Shown piece by piece: positions 52,680-61,600 of a stretch of 64,000 bases of DNA (positions within the stretch are counted from its first letter, which is position 1; each line of letters opens with the position of its first letter). The position numbers and the translations under genes were made by a program. This DNA comes from Clostridia bacterium (GTDB lineage Bacteria; Bacillota; Clostridia; Oscillospirales; SIG627): assembly GCA_017520825.1 (NCBI GenBank), contig JAFXEX010000014.1, forward strand, positions 1 to 64,000, given 5' to 3'. Below the pieces are notes generated by a model that saw only the letters and a list, made by a program, of their open reading frames with translations, ran no database searches and was not told where the DNA came from.

Positions 52680-53161
52680 TTTGAAATTGCAGAAATTACG
52701 CTGTCGTTGTCAGCGCTTGCCACAAACCATACTATATCGTCAAAGGAGCCTGTTTTCACGCCCCTTGCTCTCGCCGTATCCTCGGGAGAATAGTTTTCGT
52801 AGGTTATAGCAAGATTTTCTGCCCTTGCGCCAAAGGCTTCAAGCAATGCGTCTGCAGTAGCCTTGTCCTTTACCTTGAATACGCCTGCCTCTGCAACCGA
52901 GGTTTCAGCCGAGGTAAAATAAACGTAATCGGAGATACCCTCAAGGAGAGCAGTATCACCTAAATAGTAGTCGAAATAATCGTCAATAGGATTTACGTCG
53001 GGGGTATATACTATAGTATTGGAAAGCGCGTCGGTTTCAGAAAGAGCCGACACTCTGTCTGTGGGCTTATAGTCGCTGACAGTCCATTCAGCGCCCTCTT
53101 CTCCACACGCTATTAAGAATATTGCAAGTATAACGGTTAACACAATAAATACTTTTTTCAT
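52676..53161 (-). CDS. Lipoprotein with DUF4358-like domain
   Basis: 161 residues from the ATG at 53161 (MKKVFIVLTVILAIFLIACGEEG), after AAAGGAG. The lipobox LIAC puts the lipid anchor at Cys19. The C-terminal part (GVFKVKDKATADALLEAFGARAENL, then YENYSPEDTARARGV and IVWFVASADNDSVISAI) fits the DUF4358 pattern of small clostridial lipoproteins. It is upstream of recG in the same transcript (4-bp overlap), an odd pairing. It has its own promoter. Function unknown. Confidence 0.8.
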   Translation of the reverse strand: MKKVFIVLTVILAIFLIACGEEGAEWTVSDYKPTDRVSALSETDALSNTIVYTPDVNPIDDYFDYYLGDTALLEGISDYVYFTSAETSVAEAGVFKVKDKATADALLEAFGARAENLAITYENYSPEDTARARGVKTGSFDDIVWFVASADNDSVISAISK

Positions 53162-53191
53162 AGTAATGCTCCTTTGTATAGCTTTCAATAT

Positions 53192-53220
53192 ATTTTATCC
53201 TTTTTTATTAAAAAAAGCAA
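53192..53220 (-). promoter_or_regulatory. Promoter of the lipoprotein-recG operon
   Basis: Minus strand TTGCTT (53220-53215), 17-bp spacer, TAAAAT (53197-53192). Confidence 0.6.
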
Positions 53221-53237
53221 GCACATTTTAAAAACAG

Positions 53238-53266
53238 TTGCAATTTTCGGATTTTTGTTGTATAAT
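53238..53266 (+). promoter_or_regulatory. Promoter of the HTH-serine dehydratase gene
   Basis: TTGCAA (53238-53243), 17-bp spacer, TATAAT (53261-53266). Confidence 0.75.
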
Positions 53267-53282
53267 CAACTGACGGTTGATT
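53264..53282. promoter_or_regulatory. Palindrome on the transcription start, candidate operator
   Basis: AATCAAC-TGACG-GTTGATT: 7-bp perfect arms around 5 bp. It covers the last bases of the -10 and the expected start site, 39 bp before the fusion gene. It is an obvious place for autorepression by the gene's own HTH domain. Confidence 0.6.
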
Positions 53283-53320
53283 GATAAAAACGTTTCTTGC
53301 CTTGTCAGTGGAGGAGAATT

Positions 53321-54796
53321 ATGATAGAATCGGTAAAAAAGAGGAATAAGGTGAAGAATATGAACGAGGATTTTGCATGCCGTCTTGTGAAGCTTCGCAA
53401 GGAGGCAAAAATTAACCAGAAGCAGTTAGGACAGCTAATTGGCGTCAGCGACAGAGCTGTGTCGAAATGGGAGTGTGGACTGTCCCGTCCCAGCCTTGAC
53501 GCCTGCTATGCGCTTTCACGGATATTTAAGGTACCCCTTGACGAGCTTATTGCCAATAAGCCAAAAGGACTTGAAGCAGAGCCGAGAAAAAAAGGGGGAA
53601 TGGCAAGCCTCAAGGAGCTTTACAGAGTTGGCCCCGGTCCCTCAAGCTCCCATACCATTGCGCCCTCAAGGGCGTCAAAGCTATTTCTTGAAGCCCACCC
53701 CGACGCCGACGCCTTCAAGGTGATTCTTTACGGGTCACTTGCAAAAACGGGCTACGGTCACGGAACGGAAAGTGTTGTAAAAGAGGTATTTGCATCAAAG
53801 CCCTTGTCCCTTGAGCTTGACTATCTGACGGTGGATATTGCCCACCCCAACACGATGGATATGATTGCCATTAAAAACGGCGAGGAATATGATAAATGGC
53901 GTGTATTCAGCATCGGTGGAGGCACTATTGAAATAGAGGGAAGAGAGGAGGGGGCAGATACCCCTATATACCCTCATTCCACCTTTGACGGAATTTCCAA
54001 TTACCTTAAAGAAAAGAATATGAGACTTCCCGACTACGTTGAAGAGGTTGAGGGAGCAGATATATGGAGCTTTCTTGAGAGCGTTTGGCAGACTATGAAG
54101 AGCAGTATCGACAGAGGTCTTTCTGCCGAGGGCGCTTTGCCCGGTGGTCTTGACGTTCAGAGAAAGGCTAAAACCCTTTACAAGAGGGGACACATAGACG
54201 AAACGGCAGAAACCAGGGAAAACAGAATAGTTTGCGCCTTTGCCTATGCGGTAAGCGAGGAAAACGCATCGGGCGGCGTGGTCGTTACTGCCCCCACCTG
54301 TGGGGCATCGGGACTTCTTCCTGCCGTGTTGCGTTATCAGCAGATTAAAAGAGGCTTTACCGACTCGGAAATCTGCTGTGCCCTTGCCGTAGCAGGACTT
54401 TTCGGAAACCTTATAAAAACCAATGCGTCAATTTCGGGCGCCGAATGTGGATGTCAGGCAGAAATCGGCTCGGCTTGCTCAATGGCAGCTGCAGCCCTTG
54501 CAGAGCTTTTCAATATGGAGCTTGAGCAGATAGAATATGCCGCGGAGGTAGCAATGGAGCATCACCTCGGACTTACCTGCGACCCTATCAGAGGGCTGGT
54601 CCAGATTCCTTGTATTGAGAGAAACGCCGTTGGCGCAATGCGTGCCATTCAGGCAGTAAACCTTGCAAACTTCCTTTCCGACACGAGAAAAATATCCTTT
54701 GACCTTGTAGTTCAGACTATGTATGAGACGGGCAGGGATATGTCCAAGATATACCGTGAAACTGCCGAGGGTGGTCTTGCAAAGCTTTATCAATAA
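53321..54796 (+). CDS. XRE-type HTH fused to iron-sulfur L-serine dehydratase
   Basis: 491 residues from the ATG at 53321 (GGAGGAG 5-6 bases upstream); an internal ATG at 53360 would still retain the HTH. Residues about 15-75 are a Cro/C1-type HTH (LRKEAKINQKQLGQLIGVSDRAVSKWECGLSRPSLDACYALSRIFKV). From about 95 comes a complete single-chain serine dehydratase: ELYRVGPGPSSSHTIAP (small-domain motif), ALPGGLDVQRKAK, VVTAPTCGASGLLPAVL and ECGCQAEIGSACSMAAAALAELF with Cys ligands for the 4Fe-4S cluster. The enzyme turns L-serine into pyruvate and ammonia. The fusion suggests an enzyme that regulates transcription itself. In-frame linker residues about 76-92 show no stop or frameshift. Confidence 0.9.
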   Translation: MIESVKKRNKVKNMNEDFACRLVKLRKEAKINQKQLGQLIGVSDRAVSKWECGLSRPSLDACYALSRIFKVPLDELIANKPKGLEAEPRKKGGMASLKELYRVGPGPSSSHTIAPSRASKLFLEAHPDADAFKVILYGSLAKTGYGHGTESVVKEVFASKPLSLELDYLTVDIAHPNTMDMIAIKNGEEYDKWRVFSIGGGTIEIEGREEGADTPIYPHSTFDGISNYLKEKNMRLPDYVEEVEGADIWSFLESVWQTMKSSIDRGLSAEGALPGGLDVQRKAKTLYKRGHIDETAETRENRIVCAFAYAVSEENASGGVVVTAPTCGASGLLPAVLRYQQIKRGFTDSEICCALAVAGLFGNLIKTNASISGAECGCQAEIGSACSMAAAALAELFNMELEQIEYAAEVAMEHHLGLTCDPIRGLVQIPCIERNAVGAMRAIQAVNLANFLSDTRKISFDLVVQTMYETGRDMSKIYRETAEGGLAKLYQ

Positions 54797-54800
54797 ACCG

Positions 54801-54820
54801 ATGTAAACTAAAGTTTACAT
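54801..54820. promoter_or_regulatory. 20-bp palindrome before wecB
   Basis: TGTAAACT-AA-AGTTTACA (54802-54819), flanked by A and T, 22 bp before the -35 of wecB and just after the serine dehydratase stop. The half-site AGTTTACA recurs twice before nagA, and TGTAAACT overlaps the -10 of the giant gene at 58622. Possible operator; no T run follows, so it is a poor terminator. Confidence 0.5.
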
Positions 54821-54841
54821 TAACCGTAAACCTTGTTTGGC

Positions 54842-54870
54842 TTGACAAAAGGATTTTTCGGTGTTATCAT
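54842..54870 (+). promoter_or_regulatory. Promoter of wecB
   Basis: TTGACA (54842-54847), 17-bp spacer, TATCAT (54865-54870). Confidence 0.7.
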
Positions 54871-54897
54871 AGTAAAAGATGCAATAGAGGAAGAATT

Positions 54898-55992
54898 ATG
54901 AAAAAAATAATGCTTGTATTCGGTACCCGTCCCGAAGCTATAAAGATGTGCCCCCTCGTTCTCGAATTAAAGTCGAGAAAAGAGGTTGAAACGGTAGTCT
55001 GCGTAACGGGACAGCACCGACAGATGCTTGACAGCGTGCTTGAAACCTTTGGCGTCGTGCCTGATTACGACCTTTCAATAATGAAGGAAAAGCAGACGCT
55101 TTTCGATATTACAACGGGTATACTTGAAAAAATCAAGTCGGTCCTTGAGGAAGTGCGCCCCGACGTTGTGCTGGTTCACGGAGACACCTCCACCACCTTC
55201 GTTACGGCACTCGCCTCCTTCTATTTCCAGATACCCGTAGGTCACGTTGAAGCAGGACTTCGCACCTACAATCTTTATTCACCCTACCCCGAGGAATTTA
55301 ACCGACAGGCAGTGGGAATTATCTCGAAATACAATTTTGCCCCCACTCAGATGTCGGCAGACAATCTTATCCGAGAGGGCAAGGACAAGGACTCGGTTTA
55401 TATTACGGGTAATACTGCCATTGACGCCCTTAAAACAACCGTTAAGAAGGACTATACCCATCCCGAGCTGGAATGGGCGAAGGGCTCACGCCTTATAACC
55501 CTGACGGCGCATCGCCGAGAGAATCTGGGTGAGCCTATGGCGAATATGTTCCGTGCTATCAGACGAATTATCGACGAGCACGACGACGTAAAGGCGATTT
55601 ACCCCATTCATATGAATCCCGTTGTCCGTGAGTGCGCCGAAAAGTACCTTGGCGACTCGGACAGAATACATATAATCGAGCCACTTGACGTGCTGGACTT
55701 CCACAATTTCCTTGCACGCTCCTATATGATTCTTACCGACAGTGGTGGAATTCAGGAGGAAGCACCCTCACTTGGCAAGCCCGTGCTTGTTATGAGAGAT
55801 ACCACCGAGCGTCCCGAGGGCGTCAAGGCAGGTACCCTAAAGCTGGTGGGCACCGACGAGGAAGTGATTTATAAGAACTTTAAGGCTCTCTTAGAGGATA
55901 AGAGCCTTTATGATAAAATGAGCAACGCAACCAATCCCTACGGCGACGGTACGGCATCCAAGCAGATAGCAGACATTCTTCTGAAAAAATAA
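54898..55992 (+). CDS. wecB: UDP-N-acetylglucosamine 2-epimerase (non-hydrolysing)
   Basis: 364 residues, standard length. GTRPEAIKMCPLVLEL, CVTGQHRQMLDSVLETF, VLVHGDTSTTFVTALASFY, VGHVEAGLRTYNLYSPYPEEFNRQ (catalytic acidic and His residues), LTAHRRENLGEP and LTDSGGIQEEAPSLGKPVLVMRDTTERPEG are all diagnostic. It makes UDP-ManNAc from UDP-GlcNAc for wall polymer linkage units or surface polysaccharide. It is followed 21 bp later by an N-acetylhexosamine-kinase-like gene. Confidence 0.96.
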   Translation: MKKIMLVFGTRPEAIKMCPLVLELKSRKEVETVVCVTGQHRQMLDSVLETFGVVPDYDLSIMKEKQTLFDITTGILEKIKSVLEEVRPDVVLVHGDTSTTFVTALASFYFQIPVGHVEAGLRTYNLYSPYPEEFNRQAVGIISKYNFAPTQMSADNLIREGKDKDSVYITGNTAIDALKTTVKKDYTHPELEWAKGSRLITLTAHRRENLGEPMANMFRAIRRIIDEHDDVKAIYPIHMNPVVRECAEKYLGDSDRIHIIEPLDVLDFHNFLARSYMILTDSGGIQEEAPSLGKPVLVMRDTTERPEGVKAGTLKLVGTDEEVIYKNFKALLEDKSLYDKMSNATNPYGDGTASKQIADILLKK

Positions 55993-56013
55993 CGAATGAA
56001 AAGAGGTAATCCA

Positions 56014-57111
56014 ATGAGAGAGGCTGACGTATTAAACGAGCTTATTGAAGTTGGAAAGGAATTCCGTCTTGAAGGCGAGTTTGACAGCTTTGAGCTTATA
56101 ACCCACGGAAACATCAACACTACCTACAGAGTATTTTACAAGAATCCCGACAAATCCTACATTTTCCAAAAAATTAATACATACGTTTTTCGTGAGCCTG
56201 TCAACATAATGCAGAACATTGACCTTGTTACAGAGCATATAAGACAGAAGACTCCGGACACCCCTGCCCTTCATTATCATCACACAGAGGACGGAAAGAA
56301 TTATCTTTTCACGGGGGATAAGAAGTTCTGGCGTATTATGAAGGACTTTGATTCCGTGACCTATCAGATAACCTCAGACCCAGAGGTGCTTCGTCAGGCA
56401 GGAAAGGCGTTTGGCAACTTCCAGTTGCAGCTTTCGGATTTTGACGCTACTCTCCTTCACGAAACCATTCCCAATTTCCACAACACCAAGAAGCGTCTTG
56501 AAGGCTTCTTCGAAAATGTTGAAAAGGACGAGTACGGCAGAGTCAAAGAGGTGGAAAAGGAAATTGAATTTATCCGTTCTCACCGTGATATAGCTTCCCG
56601 CCTTACAGAGCTTTTTGAAAGTGGAAAAATCCCTGCCCGTGTAACCCATAACGATACCAAGATAAACAACGTGCTTTTCAATAAGGAAACGGGGGAGCCC
56701 CTTGTGGTTATCGACCTTGATACCGTAATGCCCGGTCTTGCTGCCCACGACTTCGGAGATGCAGTACGCTTTGCAGCAAACACTGCTGCAGAGGACGAAA
56801 AGGATTTGTCAAAGGTTTCTCTTGACCTTGACCTTTACCGTGGATTTACCGAGGGCTTCGTTTCGGCAGCAGCTCCCATTCTCACCGAAGCAGAGCTTGA
56901 AACTATGGCTCTTGGCGCTCTTACCATTGCCATTGAGCTTGGTATGCGCTTCCTTGACGACTATATTACCGGCGATAAATATTTCACCACACGCTTCGAG
57001 GGACACAACCTCGTGCGTACCAGATGTCAGCTTACTCTTGCTGCCGATATGGAGAAAAAGATGGATGAAATGAATCGCATCGTCTTTGAAACGGCTAAAA
57101 AAATAAAATAA
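56014..57111 (+). CDS. Phosphotransferase, N-acetylhexosamine 1-kinase (NahK)-like
   Basis: 365 residues from the ATG at 56014 (AAGAGGT before it; the ATG at 55996 has none). Aminoglycoside/choline-kinase fold: N-lobe ELITHGNINTTYRVFYK and YIFQKINTYVF (ATP-binding Lys), Brenner motif VTHNDTKINNVLFN (catalytic Asp) and metal-binding VVIDLDTVMPGLAAHDFGDAVRFAAN. The size and the MPGL-x-x-HDFGD segment resemble bifidobacterial N-acetylhexosamine 1-kinase. With wecB it suggests recycling of HexNAc to HexNAc-1-phosphate. Other small-molecule kinases of this superfamily remain possible. Confidence 0.82.
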   Translation: MREADVLNELIEVGKEFRLEGEFDSFELITHGNINTTYRVFYKNPDKSYIFQKINTYVFREPVNIMQNIDLVTEHIRQKTPDTPALHYHHTEDGKNYLFTGDKKFWRIMKDFDSVTYQITSDPEVLRQAGKAFGNFQLQLSDFDATLLHETIPNFHNTKKRLEGFFENVEKDEYGRVKEVEKEIEFIRSHRDIASRLTELFESGKIPARVTHNDTKINNVLFNKETGEPLVVIDLDTVMPGLAAHDFGDAVRFAANTAAEDEKDLSKVSLDLDLYRGFTEGFVSAAAPILTEAELETMALGALTIAIELGMRFLDDYITGDKYFTTRFEGHNLVRTRCQLTLAADMEKKMDEMNRIVFETAKKIK

Positions 57112-57144
57112 TTGAAAATTTTTTCACAAAGTTTCAAAAAAGTA

Positions 57145-57173
57145 TTGCAAAATAGTGCCGTTTGGAATATAAT
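57145..57173 (+). promoter_or_regulatory. Promoter of gap
   Basis: TTGCAA (57145-57150), 17-bp spacer, TATAAT (57168-57173). Confidence 0.8.
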
Positions 57174-57217
57174 ATATATTCGGAAAAACAAAAAAGTTTT
57201 ATAAAGGAGAAAAAAAT

Positions 57218-58234
57218 ATGTCAGTTAAAGTTGCTATTAACGGCTTTGGCCGTATCGGACGTCTCGCATTCAGACAGATGTTCGGCGCAGAGGGTTACGA
57301 AATCGTTGCTATCAACGACCTTACAGCCCCCAAGATGCTCGCTCACCTTCTCAAGTATGACACAGCTCAGGGCAAGTACGCTCTCGCTGATACAGTTGAG
57401 TCAGATGATGAAAGCATCACAGTAAACGGAAAGAGAATCAAGATTTACGCAGAAAAGGACGCAGCAAACTGTCCTTGGGGCGAGCTTGGTGTTGACGTTG
57501 TACTTGAATGTACAGGCTTCTACACTTCAACAGAGAAGTCAATGGCTCACATCAACGCAGGTGCAAAGAAGGTTGTTATTTCTGCTCCCGCAGGTAAGGA
57601 CCTCAAGACCATCGTATTCAGCGTAAACGAAAATACTCTTACAGCAGATGACAAGATCATTTCTGCAGCTTCTTGTACAACAAACTGCCTTGCTCCTATG
57701 GCAAAGGCTCTTAACGATTACGCTCCCATTCAGAGCGGTATCATGACAACTGTTCACGCTTACACAGGCGACCAGATGATTCTTGACGGTCCTCACAGAA
57801 AGGGTGACCTTCGCCGTGCAAGAGCAGGTGCTCAGAACATCGTTCCCAACTCAACAGGCGCTGCTAAGGCTATCGGCCTTGTAATCCCCGAGCTCAACGG
57901 TAAGCTTATCGGTTCAGCTCAGAGAGTTCCCACCTGCACAGGTTCAACAACAATCCTCGTTGCAGTCGTTAAGGGCAAGGACGTTACAGTTGAGGGCATC
58001 AACGCAGCTATGAAGGCTCAGGCTTCTGCTTCCTTCGGCTACAACACAGACGAAATCGTTTCATCCGACGTTATCGGTATGACCTACGGTTCACTCTTCG
58101 ATGCTACACAGACAATGGTAGCAAAGATTGACGACGACACATATCAGGTACAGGTTGTTTCTTGGTACGACAACGAGAACTCCTACACAAGCCAGATGGT
58201 TCGTACAATCAAGTACTTCGCAGAGCTTAACTAA
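57218..58234 (+). CDS. gap: Glyceraldehyde-3-phosphate dehydrogenase, type I
   Basis: 338 residues. Rossmann start [20 protein letters not shown], active-site [15 protein letters not shown] (catalytic Cys), ATGA-type segment [14 protein letters not shown], and the C-terminal [17 protein letters not shown]. It is the glycolytic oxidation step that follows the fsa and amino-sugar routes in this window. Codon choice is visibly more restricted than in neighbouring genes, as expected for a highly expressed gene. AAAGGAGAA precedes the ATG. It is a single-gene unit with its own strong promoter and terminator. Confidence 0.98.
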   Translation: MSVKVAINGFGRIGRLAFRQMFGAEGYEIVAINDLTAPKMLAHLLKYDTAQGKYALADTVESDDESITVNGKRIKIYAEKDAANCPWGELGVDVVLECTGFYTSTEKSMAHINAGAKKVVISAPAGKDLKTIVFSVNENTLTADDKIISAASCTTNCLAPMAKALNDYAPIQSGIMTTVHAYTGDQMILDGPHRKGDLRRARAGAQNIVPNSTGAAKAIGLVIPELNGKLIGSAQRVPTCTGSTTILVAVVKGKDVTVEGINAAMKAQASASFGYNTDEIVSSDVIGMTYGSLFDATQTMVAKIDDDTYQVQVVSWYDNENSYTSQMVRTIKYFAELN

Positions 58235-58245
58235 TTTACACAAAA

Positions 58246-58279
58246 CAAACGCACAAGCTGTTTAGCTTGTGCGTTTTTT
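58246..58279 (+). terminator. Terminator of gap
   Basis: AACGCACAAGCT / AGCTTGTGCGTT with a GTTT loop, then T6. Confidence 0.9.
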
Positions 58280-58292
58280 GTTTTCTTCGTCT

Positions 58293-58390
58293 TTTTTTGC
58301 AATACTTAGCTAACTGCTTGGCGCGTTCTCGTCGACTTACGTAAGTAAGTCTCCCTCAACTTGCTCGCGAGCGCGTCGTCTTGCAAAAAA
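58293..58390. repeat. Dispersed structured intergenic repeat, copy 2
   Basis: Same block as 34971-35064 (TACTTAGCT near the start, GCGAGCGCGTCGTC near the end). The centre hairpin is GACTTAC-GTAA-GTAAGTC (58334-58351). Compared with copy 1, both arms changed together (AGC/GCT against GAC/GTC), and the outer arms are TTTTTGCAA/TTGCAAAAA instead of TGCGAAA/TTTCGCA. From 58391 to 58559 I see only AT-rich spacer. Confidence 0.75.
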
Positions 58391-58559
58391 ATACTTTGAA
58401 AAATTAAACTTACGGCGACGGCTTCGGGATTGACAAATCTCCCTCCAAATTTGTACGCCTTTTGTACATATGTCATAAATGCACAATTACAAATATGTAT
58501 ATCTGCACATATATGTGTATATGTATAGAAAAATTACTGCTCATCACGAAAAATAACTA

Positions 58560-58588
58560 TTGACTTTTATTTTTTTATTCTGTAAACT
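58560..58588 (+). promoter_or_regulatory. Promoter of the second giant gene
   Basis: TTGACT (58560-58565), 17-bp spacer, TAAACT (58583-58588). TGGAGGG follows 6-7 bases before the ATG at 58622. Confidence 0.6.
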
Positions 58589-58621
58589 AATTAATGGACA
58601 AATATATTTTTGGAGGGAAAT

Positions 58622-61600
58622 ATGAGAAAACTTATAAGTCTGATATTAGTTTTATCAATGCTTGTGTCTGCTTTTTCGCTTTGTATAGCTGCAGACGCAC
58701 CCACGCTTGACGAAAACGAAACTGAAATTATGTTCCCCGAGGGAACCGATAAGTACGTTGCAAGCGTAGTTCTTAACGCAAACGGCGACGGTTTTGAGGT
58801 AGGTGAGTATGAATTACTTACCGAAGAAACCGAGCTTACGGGTCTTTATTGGCTTGCGAAAAACGCAAACGGCAAGGGCAAGGTTCTTCAATACGCACGT
58901 GGCGAAGCAGAGCCGCGTAAGGATTACGTGCCCATCGAAACAATAACGAGACCAACAGCTGAATACTCGATGGTACGACTCAAGAATTCGGAAAACTGGA
59001 TCCCCGGCACCTGGACGGGTAAGGGGCTTACCAATACTATTCAGTCTTATGGTTATGGTCAAGCTGTTGCGGGAGAAAGATGGTTTATTCCTTATGCAAA
59101 CGTAGATCCCGCATACCATGAAAAGCTTTACCTTTATACACATGATAAAGAAGCAACACTCGCTATTTACGAAAACAACTTCGGTAAGGACAGCGAGGTT
59201 TATACTCTTGTAGAGGATTACTACGGAGACCTTGATGCAGACGGAATGGCTGCAGAGGTTGCTGAAATTCATAAAATCGCAAAAGAGACGTTTGAGGCAA
59301 ACAGAGTTCGTTATGCCCTGACCTCAGAGCAGATTATACCCGTAAGCGAGCTTAAATCTATTAAGTTCTCCGCTTATTACCAACAGGGTATGAAAATAAG
59401 CGGTACAGTTTACGGTCAGGCTGTTTTCCACGTAGCACTTCCTGACGGAACGCTGGTTTCACGCACTTGGGAAAGCGGAGCAAATAATTTTACAGGTATT
59501 ATTACTTACAACGTTGACGTTCAGTCAACTCCCAATCTTCCCACAGAGGGCTGGATTGTAGGTATTGAGCTTCTTCCTTATGGAAGAATGGGTGACGACG
59601 TTACTTTTGAAGCCGTTGTCAGAAACCTTACGGAAACGGCTCAAGGTCTTCGATTCCTTAATACACAGTTCCTGCCCATGGTATATCCCGAAACCAACGT
59701 AATCACAGAGCAGGAAACCAAGCCCGAGCTTAAGCACGTATACGAAGGTGACGGTTTGTACCGCATAACCATAACCAATGCCGAGGCAGATGCTACGTAT
59801 GCTTATAAAACCTTTGACGGCGAATGGACAACCCTTTCCGCCGGTGTAAGCTCATTTATTGTGGATAACCAGGGCTATTACTACGTTAAGGCAGTTGGCA
59901 CTGACGGTACAGTGGACAGTATTATTGCAAGAACAAAAATAGAACTCAAGCAGAGCACTCCCGAGCTGACTCTTGGCGAGGGCTATACTCTCATCGCGCC
60001 CGACGATGCGACCTATGAGATTGCAAAGCTCGTACACGCTACCGAGCCCGTTTATGAAACCTTTACCGAAAAAACTCTTACCGCAGGTGTATGGGCAGTA
60101 AGAAAGGTAGGAGACGAGGCTGTTCCCGCTTCTGACCCTCAGTACTTCTACATCGAGGGCGAGGATGCAGGAAGTATAATTTTCGGTACTGCTGCAGGCA
60201 CTGAGCTTACAGAGGGTAAATGGACGGGTACTCTTGGCACGGCAAATCTTTACGACACTACTTCTCCTAACTGGACAACTACAAGTACGTTGTATATTTT
60301 TTCCAGCATAAGCACTGCTCACTTTGATGAAAATCACACCTATAGCACGTACGGCTACAGATATAAGCTTCGTGAATCCGAGATAATACCAGTATCTGCT
60401 TTGAAGGATATATCCGTAGTGAAAACGTCTATCAATCCTACGTTCTCTTATATGAACGGAGAAAATTCGGTTACCATAACCAAGAACAGAACGCTTGCCC
60501 GTGTGTACGTGGTGGGTGCCGACGTTCCTTATTACGAGGTTTATGATGACGGTGGTAGCGTTAAAGCAGGATATATGGACTTTAAATTCCCTCTGTCACA
60601 GCTTGCAGACAAAGAGGGATACGTTACGGCGATTGAGCTTTATCCCGTCTACCGATTCCTTGATGCCGACGGCAACGTGATTGAAAATCCTCAGATTAAC
60701 GGAGACCGTTCATGGGCATTATGCTTTTCTCCTCTTGAAATGGACGAAAACATTACAGTAAGCAACAAAACGGGCTTTGACACAAACGGCAACAACAAGT
60801 TCTCACTCAAGATTGCCGAAAAAGCTGAAACTCCCATTCTTGCAGTTCAGAGAGCAGGAGATAAGTTCAGAATCAATATAACCAACGCAGTTGACGGCTA
60901 CACCTATCAGTACAAGGTTGGAGACGGTGGCTGGAGAATACTTGAAAAGGGTGCTAAATCCTTTATAGTTGATTCCGTGGGCTCTTATTCAGTTAAGTCC
61001 CTTGCTTCCGGAAACGTGCTTTCAAGTAACGTGGGCTCCATATACTTCGAGGGAGTAAAGGCTACACCCAGCCTCGTTCTCGGAGAAGGCAATGTTCTGA
61101 TAGCTCCCGATGACGGCGAAACCTATCAGTACGCAAGACTTGGATATAACACTGTGTCCGAGTACAGCGACTTTACCTCAGTTACTCTTACGGCAGGCGT
61201 ATGGGCAGTAAGAGTGAAGGGTACGGGAAATATTCTTGAATCCGATTCTCAGACAATCTACGTTATGGGCGAGGATGCGGGAACAGTCAGATTTGCTACG
61301 TCAACATCTCTTGATATGACCAAGGGCCTTTGGACGGGTACTCTGGACGTTGCGAAGCTCTTCGACTGGGATAAGCAGGGTGACGCAAACGATGAAACCC
61401 GATTTACAGACACTCATATCGAAGTATATTCCGGTCTTAAGGCAGAGTATTTTACCAATAACACTTATCCTGACTACGGTTATCGTTATATCCTTGAGGA
61501 TTCCGAAATCGTAGGTCTCGACGACCTTGTGGATTTGAATGCAAAACGCAAGGCGGGCAACGGTATAACCTGCGACGGCGCAGCTGTGAATTACACTCGT

